Below, piece after piece: positions 58,451 through 64,000 of a DNA stretch of 64,000 nucleotides. Source of the DNA: Desulfococcus multivorans (lineage in GTDB: Bacteria; Desulfobacterota; Desulfobacteria; Desulfobacterales; Desulfococcaceae); NCBI RefSeq assembly GCF_001854245.1, contig NZ_CP015381.1:62001-126000 (forward strand), in the 5' to 3' direction. Numbering within the stretch: position 1 is the first letter of the stretch; every line of letters starts with the position of its first letter. The notes beneath the pieces are model-generated. The model had not been told where the DNA came from, ran no database searches, and saw only the letters and a list, made by a program, of their open reading frames with translations. The translations under genes and the position numbers were made by a program.

Positions 58451-58484
58451 AAAACAAAACGGCAGGGCCTTAAACGCCCTGCCG
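58451..58484 (-). terminator. Rho-independent terminator of the micro-protein genes
   Basis: CGGCAGGGC (58460-58468) and GCCCTGCCG (58476-58484) form a perfect 9-bp stem with a 7-base loop. On the minus strand it is followed by UUUUGUUUUG (AAAACAAAAC at 58451-58460). It lies about 80 bp past the first micro-protein stop. Confidence 0.8.
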
Positions 58485-58561
58485 CAAGGTGATACGGCGT
58501 GTCCGGAAACGGATTCCGGTTTTCGGCTGAATCCGTAATTCCGGCACGTTGATCAGCTTTT

Positions 58562-58711
58562 TTAACCCGCGACGTCGATGCCCGGGTTACAGCCCAGATG
58601 GGGGTCTTCGTTTTCACATTCATGGTTCGCCCATCGCGTATCGATGTGGCCTTCTTCCCGTTCCTGCTCTGTCTCGACATAGTCCTGGATTGTATTTTCC
58701 GTATGTTTCAT
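58562..58711 (-). CDS. Micro-protein A of a tandem paralogous pair
   Basis: A 49-residue acidic protein: MKHTENTIQDYVETEQERE then EGHIDTRWANHECENEDP and HLGCNPGIDVAG. GAGGTGA lies five bases before the ATG. It shares with micro-protein B an YxETExEREEGHxDTR block, a N-H-x-C, an HLGC and the exact C-terminal IDVAG/VDVAG end. Two conserved cysteines might bind a metal or be modified. It is too short for the usual gene-length cutoffs. Family unknown to me; reality is well supported by the paralogue, ribosome site and terminator. Confidence 0.82.
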   Translation of the reverse strand: MKHTENTIQDYVETEQEREEGHIDTRWANHECENEDPHLGCNPGIDVAG

Positions 58712-58756
58712 GATATCACCTCATCGTGTTGAATGTGTGTTCGCGGCGATCGCCTC

Positions 58757-58900
58757 TCATCCCGCTACGTCGACGCCCATGTCGCAACCCAGATGTTCAT
58801 CCTTGTTATCGCAGTCGTGATTGCCTGTCCGGGTGTCCAGATGTCCTTCTTCACGCTCTTTTTCAGTTTCGATATAGTTTTGTACTTTATTCTCGGCCAT
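58757..58900 (-). CDS. Micro-protein B of a tandem paralogous pair
   Basis: A 47-residue acidic protein (MAENKVQNYIETEKEREEG then HLDTRTGNHDCDNKDEH and LGCDMGVDVAG). GGAGGTG lies five bases before the ATG at 58900, which decides against the longer frame up to 58999. It precedes micro-protein A by 45 bp. Both lack signal peptides or membrane segments and are likely cytoplasmic. No maturase, transporter or toxin partner is adjacent. Function unknown. Confidence 0.82.
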   Translation of the reverse strand: MAENKVQNYIETEKEREEGHLDTRTGNHDCDNKDEHLGCDMGVDVAG

Positions 58901-59347
58901 GACGCACCTCCATGTGCTCCGTGTTTTTTCGATGTTGGTTTCGGCTCTTCCGCCGCTTGCCTTTGACACCAATATGGGGATCCGCTCGTCATCTTTCAAT
59001 ACGGTTGGTTCGATGGGTTTTTGATGGGGCTATCCTATAAAAACAGATGGCGATCAGCCTCGGAAGAAGGCAGAGATCAAAGGGATTGACATAACGAGAA
59101 TCTTCTTATAGTATCAACATACCAACCCTACATCTTTAATGATCATCGAATCGGCAATTGACGACGCGAACACGCTGGAATCGTTTCGATCGCCTGGGCC
59201 TTCAGGCGCGGCGATATCATGGTCTATGGAAAGGCGGCTCGGTCGATCGCACGGAACGAGCGCCCGTGTTCCGCCGGTCGTCGTTTTTGCGAAATGCACT
59301 GGCTGGAGCCGCCGATTCGGCAACCCATCAAAAAAAGGAGGAACGGA
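58901..59347. other. Divergent non-coding region with cytochrome-gene promoter
   Basis: 447 bp between micro-protein B and the cytochrome gene. It contains a good plus-strand promoter (59086-59114) and a leader of about 225 bases before the cytochrome start. No further gene is convincing. Confidence 0.6.
59086..59114 (+). promoter_or_regulatory. Sigma-70 promoter of the diheme cytochrome gene
   Basis: TTGACA at 59086-59091, a 17-bp spacer and TAGTAT at 59109-59114. Confidence 0.55.
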
Positions 59348-60751
59348 ATGAAACACAAAAACTTTAAGCCGTTCGTCGGCCTGATACTCATCGCGATTTT
59401 CGTGATCGGGGTAATGGGGATGGCGGATGCGGAGGAACCTTCAAAAACCAGTTATCTCCCCGTGGCCGTTGAAGAGCCCTTTCAGAAGATTTTCGATCGG
59501 ATGAAAGGCGCGAAAGCGGATGTCATGAAACGACAGATGAATCTGCTCGACGAACGGTACGACCTGAGCGATCGTCCGGCGGAGGGCGTCATGATGTCGG
59601 GAGGGAAAAAGGCGGTTCAGGAGGGTGTCCGCGTCCAACTCTCCGCTGACATGACCTGGGAAAAGTTCGCCCAGATGACGCCTGAAGAAATCAAGGAAAA
59701 AGGCCTTTGGCCCAAAGGTTTTTACCCGTTGCCGCATCCCAATCATGTCGAGGGCGGCATGGTTTTTCCGCAGTTCCATATCGACGAGATCAACAAGCAG
59801 GAAGGTCGAGACCTGACCCGATTCGATCTGGATTTTGACCTGCCGGACCATTTCCTGCCCGAGTTTCCCCCGCCGATTTATCTGACCACAAGACCGGATC
59901 TCGGTGATGTATCCCAGGGAAAAGTCGTCACCATCATGAACTACTATGAGCTGTTCAACGGCATCCTGAACCCCAAGCAGATCGAAGGTCTGCGATTGCT
60001 GGTAACGCCTTTCCCCCAGCAGCAGTTCAATCAGACGGAAGACCGACGGTCGGAGCTTCCCAGCAGAGGCGTTACCTGTTTCGACTGCCACGTCAACGGG
60101 CATTCGAACGGGGCGACGCATCTCGTGGGCGACATCCGACCCCAGGAGTTCCGGCATCGTCTGGATATCCCAACGCTGCGCGGCGTGAATGTTCAGCGCC
60201 TGTTCGGCTCTCAACGCGCATTGAAAACCATCGAGGACTTCACCGAATTCGAGCAGAGAGCCGCCTATTTCGACGGAGACCCGGTCATCGCGACGAAGAA
60301 AGGGGTCAACGTTCTGGAGCGCGGAAGCCAGGTCCATTTCATGGCCGAATTTCAGGCCCTGCTGGATTTTCCGCCTGCCCCGAAACTGGACCTTTACGGC
60401 AAGCTGGACCCTGAAAAAGCGACGGAATCCGAGCTCAGAGGCCAGGAACTCTTCTTTGACAAGGCCAAATGCGCCGTATGTCACCCGGCACCGTATTACA
60501 CCGACAACCTGATGCACAACCTGAAAGCCGAGCGTTTCTTCAAACCGCAGATGATCAACGGCCGCATGGCCTCCGCCGACGGACCGATCAAGACATTCCC
60601 GCTTCGCGGCATCAAGGACTCCCCGCCCTACCTCCATGACGGGCGACTGCTGACCCTGGAGGATACCGTGGAGTTCTTCAACCTGATTCAGGGCCTTGGC
60701 CTCACGGAACAGGAGAAGAAAGATCTGACCGCTTTCATGAGAGCGCTGTAA
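59348..60751 (+). CDS. Secreted diheme cytochrome c peroxidase/MauG-like protein
   Basis: A 467-residue protein with a signal peptide (VGLILIAIFVIGVMGMADA). Two heme c sites are visible: CFDCH near residue 245 and CAVCH near 377, and FPLRGIKDSPPYLHDGRLLTLEDTVEFFN is the C-terminal signature of the cytochrome c peroxidase/MauG family. It would act in the periplasm, reducing peroxide or oxidising a partner with electrons from a c-type cytochrome. It is somewhat longer than the ~330-residue bacterial peroxidases, with an extended N-terminal region. GGAGGA precedes the ATG. Confidence 0.87.
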   Translation: MKHKNFKPFVGLILIAIFVIGVMGMADAEEPSKTSYLPVAVEEPFQKIFDRMKGAKADVMKRQMNLLDERYDLSDRPAEGVMMSGGKKAVQEGVRVQLSADMTWEKFAQMTPEEIKEKGLWPKGFYPLPHPNHVEGGMVFPQFHIDEINKQEGRDLTRFDLDFDLPDHFLPEFPPPIYLTTRPDLGDVSQGKVVTIMNYYELFNGILNPKQIEGLRLLVTPFPQQQFNQTEDRRSELPSRGVTCFDCHVNGHSNGATHLVGDIRPQEFRHRLDIPTLRGVNVQRLFGSQRALKTIEDFTEFEQRAAYFDGDPVIATKKGVNVLERGSQVHFMAEFQALLDFPPAPKLDLYGKLDPEKATESELRGQELFFDKAKCAVCHPAPYYTDNLMHNLKAERFFKPQMINGRMASADGPIKTFPLRGIKDSPPYLHDGRLLTLEDTVEFFNLIQGLGLTEQEKKDLTAFMRAL

Positions 60752-60849
60752 TTCGGAAAATCAGGGGCCGCTCCATATTGATCCGGCTGATCCCATGATC
60801 ATCCCTGGTCAAACCAATGCAAACGGTCATTAGGTACGGACATTGAAAC

Positions 60850-60885
60850 AAAGGGCCTGCAGCCTGTGCTGCAGGCCCTTTGTTT
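60850..60885. terminator. Strong bidirectional hairpin terminator
   Basis: A perfect 13-bp stem (AAAGGGCCTGCAG at 60850-60862 with its complement at 60869-60881) and a 6-base loop, followed by GTTTT on the plus strand. It sits between the convergent cytochrome and selenoprotein genes. Confidence 0.85.
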
Positions 60886-60915
60886 TCGAAAGCTGTCGTT
60901 AACGGGACTGCCGGT

Positions 60916-61434
60916 TCAGGATTTCAGGGATGCGATCACTTGGTCGAGATCGGCGTGATCACCGGCGAACCGGTCGCGATGAGCAAACGTGATCTCTTCC
61001 CCCGGCCCGATGACAAACAGCCCCCCCTGCTGCCACAGATCACCGTCCGTGCTGCCTTGGCGAAATCCTTTTTTCATGGCGCCAAGCCCCTTCAAGAGAG
61101 CGGTCGGCCCCAGGGTCTCGAGCAATCCCCGTTTCAGTTTGAAGGCACGATAGGCTTCAAGCGTCGGGTCCACAACCATATCACCGTCAAATTGAAATTC
61201 CTGAACGAACCGCCGGGCGCTGTCGGGGGATCCGCTGCCGATGGCCACAAGGCCGATGGTCAACTGATCCAGAACGGGTTTGACCTTCATCAGGGCAGCG
61301 ACCTGCTGCCGGGCGAACATTCAGCCGAAATGTCTCAGAAAGGCCAGCACCACGCGTCGTTCAGTGAACAGCGCGGTGAGTTGAATCTTGCGACCGTCGA
61401 GATCGAGGACGGTCAAACCGGAGATTTTCAGCAT
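60916..61434 (-). CDS. Peroxiredoxin-like (PRXL2/AhpC-TSA) selenoprotein with in-frame UGA as Sec38
   Basis: The frame from 61320 (MFARQQ...) has no plausible N-terminus. Extending it through an in-frame TGA (61323-61321) gives a 172-residue protein that starts at the ATG 61434 with GGAGGT five bases upstream. The N-terminus (MLKISGLTVLDLDGRKIQL) and AFLRHFG are typical of AhpC/TSA-like proteins; the TGA falls exactly where HFGC-x-x-C has its first redox cysteine. The SECIS-like hairpin at 61294-61310 supports Sec insertion. Resolving Cys is Ala41. Likely a peroxide- or disulfide-reducing enzyme of the cytoplasm; substrate unknown. Selenocysteine is inferred, not shown biochemically. Confidence 0.85.
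61294..61310 (-). promoter_or_regulatory. Bacterial SECIS element
   Basis: GGCAGC (61310-61305), loop AGGTC and GCTGCC (61299-61294) form a perfect 6-bp stem. The loop starts 17 bases after the UGA and its second base is G, as in bacterial SECIS elements; it resembles the AGGUCU loop of E. coli fdhF. Confidence 0.8.
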
Positions 61435-61663
61435 CAGATACCTCCATTTGGATTTCACCGTGAGCTTGTTTTTCTCGGCATATCATGGAGAAGGCGGCAA
61501 TCTCACAGCCATGCGGCACAATCATATCTCATTATCTTCTATATAAATAAGCGAAATTCGCTTCGGGGTCAAAATGATCTTTTTCCAAACCTGAGCTTCA
61601 AAATCCCTTTACACGAGGTTCCGCTACACGAGGTTCCGCCTGGGGTCGTCGCCCGACAGGCCC

Positions 61664-62599
61664 CTAAACGCTTCGTTGGCCGCAGCAGACATCCTGATGG
61701 GAAAATTCGCAGGTGGCGCAGGCCAGCGACCCGCCCCGAGGCAGTGCGCGGCGCTCTTCCGACAGGAAGGGGTCCAGGAGGCGGCGGGCATTCGCCAGCT
61801 GTTCGAGGTCGACGCCCACCGTCTCCTCTTTGCTCTTCAAGGCTTTCACCACCGCCTCGGTGGCCACGTTGCCCGTCGCCCCCGGCGCGTAGGGGCAGCC
61901 CCCGAGCCCGCCCACGCTCGCGTCGAAGATCCGGATTCCGTAAGACCACGACGTCAGCACGTTTTCCACGCCCCTGCCGTAGGTGTCGTGAAAATGAACA
62001 GCGACCCGGTCCGTGGAGATCCGGGACAACAACCCATCGAGAAGCATCCCCACTTCGTCGGGGGATGCCTTCCCGATGGTGTCGGAGATGGACACCTCAT
62101 CCACGCCCACGTCGATGAGCCGCTCCACCACCTCGATGACGGCCGCAGGTGCGATCCTGCCTTCAAATGGGCACCAGAATGCCGTCGAGACATATCCGCG
62201 CAGCGTCATCCCCGCGTCGTGGGCCCCCTTGGCCACCGGCAGAAAACGCTGAATGGCGCCCGCTATCGAGGTGTTGATGTTCTTCTGATTGAAGCTCTCG
62301 CTGGCCGCCGTAAAGAGGGAAACCTTGTCGACCTTCGCCGAGACGGCGCGGGCAAGCCCCTTTTCGTTGGGCACCAGCGCCGAATAGACCACGCCCTCCC
62401 TGCGCGCGATTTTCCGGAACACCTCCTCGGCGTCGGCAAGCTGGGGGACCCAGCGGGGAGAAACAAAGGCGGAAACCTCGATTTCGTTCACTCCCGAGAG
62501 GGAGAGGGCGTTCACGAAATCGATCTTCACCGCCGGGGGAATGACGGCGGGTTCATTCTGCAGCCCGTCCCTGGGGCCGACCTCGACGATTTTCAGCAT
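61664..62599 (-). CDS. HMG-CoA lyase-family enzyme
   Basis: A 311-residue TIM-barrel lyase of the DRE-TIM family. VEVGPRDGLQNE at the N-terminus, SAFVSPRWVPQLAD, FHDTYGRGVENVL with the metal-binding His, and GGLGGCPYAPGATGN with the catalytic Cys are hallmarks. It would split 3-hydroxy-3-methylglutaryl-CoA to acetyl-CoA and acetoacetate, as in leucine degradation. A Cys-rich tail (ACATCEFSHQDVCC) extends the C-terminus. AAAGGAGGG precedes the ATG. It is on the minus strand between the selenoprotein and the decayed island. Confidence 0.93.
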   Translation of the reverse strand: MLKIVEVGPRDGLQNEPAVIPPAVKIDFVNALSLSGVNEIEVSAFVSPRWVPQLADAEEVFRKIARREGVVYSALVPNEKGLARAVSAKVDKVSLFTAASESFNQKNINTSIAGAIQRFLPVAKGAHDAGMTLRGYVSTAFWCPFEGRIAPAAVIEVVERLIDVGVDEVSISDTIGKASPDEVGMLLDGLLSRISTDRVAVHFHDTYGRGVENVLTSWSYGIRIFDASVGGLGGCPYAPGATGNVATEAVVKALKSKEETVGVDLEQLANARRLLDPFLSEERRALPRGGSLACATCEFSHQDVCCGQRSV

Positions 62600-62965
62600 G
62601 TTCCCTCCTTTAAATTAAACCCAAGACCAACGGGAAGGCCGATAACCTCGGGCTTGATCAAGTCTGCCATTGGTCTTTATGCTGCGGCCTGGAAAGGCAT
62701 GATGGTTCATCGCTTTCGATTTTCTGCTTGGAATGCCACTATTCGTAATCCGATTTTTCCAGAACAAATCAAGACAGCAAAGCTGGTGGATTGGGCGTCA
62801 ACCTGGAGCCATTGCTATCGACGAGAGTTGTGCCACCGGGGTCGAGCCATGGCATTGAATTCCGAATCTTCGTGATCTTCTCCATGGCGCGCCTGGACCA
62901 ATGGCTCGATATCTCGGTTTCTTGAACAAGGCTGCGGACGGATTGGCAAACACGATATCCCAGAG
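62600..62965. other. Non-coding stretch at island edge
   Basis: About 366 bp between the HMG-CoA lyase start and the PglY remnant. I see no intact gene, repeat or RNA. It may hold further decayed sequence of the defence island, but I cannot align it. Confidence 0.5.
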
Positions 62966-63491
62966 TCATCCCGGTGCCGATCCGTTTTCAGGGGCTCCAC
63001 GTAGCCCTGTTCCCAGATCGCGCTGCCTGGCAACGAAACTGATGATGGGCACCGGTCGGTCCGAGGTCTGGGCCTCAACGAGCTTTGCAAGCTTCCGGCC
63101 TTCCAGTTGAACAAATGCAATGTCTGCAGAATGGCTGGCCGGCCAGAGGATCAACACGTCCAGGAGCAGGACCACCCCATCATATCCCAGGCGCTTTGCA
63201 TGCTTGCTCATCACGCTCAGGCCGTCGTCGAGATTGATGAAATTCTCGCCCGATGACTTGGCGGGCTCCTGTGCCGAAACTGCCGTGGAGTTGGGTGGCT
63301 TTGCCGGTTCCGCCCTCCAATGCCGATCGGATGAAATTCAGAGCGTGGTCAAAGCATTTGATCAGCTGGTCGGTCACCACATAATGCTTCAGGGTTTCTT
63401 CGGGGTGTTGTACGCCTTCGGTGAGCCGAAGAACGAAATCCCCTTTGTTGACCTGCTCCGGTATCGGTATCAGATCCTTGATGAGGGGCAT
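62966..63491 (-). pseudogene. Fragments of PglY/DUF6079-like phage-resistance ATPase
   Basis: The reading frame from 63491 (LIPIPEQVNKGDFVLRLTEG and [16 protein letters not shown]) matches the N-terminus of the PglY/DUF6079 family of BREX-2 systems up to the Walker A motif. A second frame from about 63260 continues with [20 protein letters not shown] and [15 protein letters not shown] up to [11 protein letters not shown]. The first frame breaks off just past HGSFGTG, so the GKSH of the Walker A is missing, and the DE Walker B is DV. The rest of the ~1200-residue protein is gone, ending at 62966. So only a deletion-scarred remnant is left. Family call is from recalled motifs. Confidence 0.7.
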
Positions 63492-63661
63492 CAGGGGCGC
63501 TCCGTTTTCGCAAGAATGGTGTTGATGTTTTGCCGGAGGACGCCGTCCTGGATCAGCCTGTTTTGATAAAATTGCGTTTCCGTCACGTTGTTCGTATAGG
63601 CTCTGATCAGCCCGACGGCATCAACGATATGTCTGAGAAAAAATCGGTTAGTCTTCTTCAT
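63491..63661 (-). pseudogene. Truncated HEPN (DUF86-like) toxin fragment
   Basis: A 56-codon frame beginning MKKTNRFFLRHIVDAVGLIR matches the N-terminal helix of HEPN-domain proteins that pair with MNT nucleotidyltransferases. It overlaps the nucleotidyltransferase end by 14 bases, as in intact operons, but stops at TGA 63493-63491 before the RX4-6H catalytic motif. The stop overlaps the ATG of the PglY fragment, so the two genes appear joined by deletion. Confidence 0.6.
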
Positions 63662-63964
63662 ACAGCAGCACGATATCTTTCTCGATGAGCGGTTTCAAAT
63701 GGGGGCTGAGGTCTTTTTCGCTGATCAGATCGATTTTTTCCCCATCAGGCGGCCGAGCTCGTATTCCAGCCTGAACCATTTCAGCCCTAGTGCGGGTCGC
63801 TGGGAGGGCGGCTTGAGTTCCACCAGCAGATCGATATCACCGGCCTCGCTGCCTTCACCCCTGGCAAAAGACCCGAATACGGATATTTTTCTGGCATAGG
63901 GTTTCAGCAAGAAAACGGCCTTGGATCTCAACTCCTCCACAGGGTCTATTTTTTTGGGTTGCAT
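63648..63964 (-). pseudogene. MNT-type nucleotidyltransferase with frameshift
   Basis: From the ATG at 63964 (AGGAG ten bases upstream) the product reads VFGSFARGEGSEAGDIDLLVE, the nucleotidyltransferase core with GSFARGE and D-x-D. In the A6 tract at 63734-63739 (minus strand) the frame slips: with seven A it would go on as KKIDLISEKDLSPHLKPLIE to a stop at 63650-63648. As given it ends early at 63725. It is the antitoxin half of a MNT/HEPN pair. Real frameshift or a base missing in the A-run are both possible. Confidence 0.7.
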
Positions 63965-64000
63965 CGGTTATCAGCTCCTATGCCGGCGGCCTCTTTTCGG

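Noticed and set aside
58562-58900. Micro-protein pair as RiPP precursors
   Set aside because: No maturase, protease or exporter gene is adjacent, so I keep it only as an unknown family.
61569-61949. 126-codon minus-strand frame overlapping the HMG-CoA lyase end
   Set aside because: Arg/Gly-rich shadow frame with no ribosome site; the lyase C-terminus is well supported.

Overview
The window reads as chromosomal DNA of a GC-rich anaerobic bacterium. Its gene content fits the Desulfobacterota, probably a Desulfobacterales-type sulfate reducer or a syntroph: several acyl-CoA dehydrogenase/ligase operons, an Etf pair with a membrane Fe-S Etf:quinone oxidoreductase, a DUF362 ferredoxin protein, rubredoxin domains, a probable selenoprotein and sigma-54 activators. 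This taxonomic reading is inference. No rRNA, tRNA or CRISPR array was recognised.

Layout. 1-7.6 kb: 3' part of a DUF1638-hydantoinase/oxoprolinase fusion, a single-domain response regulator, a CbrX-like small membrane protein with a CbrA-like symporter/histidine kinase, a DtxR-family regulator and a coiled-coil protein. 7.6-13.8 kb: dnaK, a kinase-like protein, glnS and a YycJ-like metallo-hydrolase. 13.9-17.6 kb: a small membrane protein translationally coupled to a Na+/K+-type P-ATPase that carries an N-terminal PTS EIIA domain. 17.7-25.5 kb: a sucrose module (fructokinase, sucrose-phosphate synthase/phosphatase, sucrose synthase, and a separate amylosucrase). 25.8-31.5 kb: a MarR regulator, small proteins, a DUF362/rubredoxin operon and a secreted Cache protein, with shared TGTGG-N6-CCACA-like sites upstream. 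31.5-35.1 kb: nadC-nadA-nadB. 35.4-42.5 kb: fatty acid activation and beta-oxidation genes behind a candidate sigma-54 promoter, with a divergent activator. 42.5-48.2 kb: hoxEFUYH and its maturation protease (NAD-linked bidirectional [NiFe]-hydrogenase). 48.5-58.4 kb: a second sigma-54 activator facing an operon of two acyl-CoA dehydrogenases, an acyl-CoA ligase, the Etf:quinone oxidoreductase and EtfBA. 58.5-62.6 kb: two tandem paralogous micro-proteins, a diheme cytochrome c peroxidase-like protein, a peroxiredoxin-like selenoprotein whose UGA would be misread as a stop, and an HMG-CoA lyase-type enzyme. 62.6-64 kb: decayed defence genes (PglY/DUF6079 fragment and a MNT/HEPN toxin-antitoxin pair).

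How the parts could work together: acids are activated by the AMP-forming ligases and oxidised by the dehydrogenases. Electrons pass through Etf to the membrane Fe-S oxidoreductase and quinone, or are balanced with NAD(H) and H2 through Hox. Sucrose synthesis, cleavage and glucan formation could serve compatible-solute or carbon storage roles. A dispersed palindromic repeat with GAAAGT arms lies in at least seven intergenic places.

Most notable: the selenoprotein with its SECIS hairpin, the EIIA/P-ATPase fusion, the micro-protein pair, the dehydrogenase pair with exchanged catalytic residues, and the two sigma-54 control regions.
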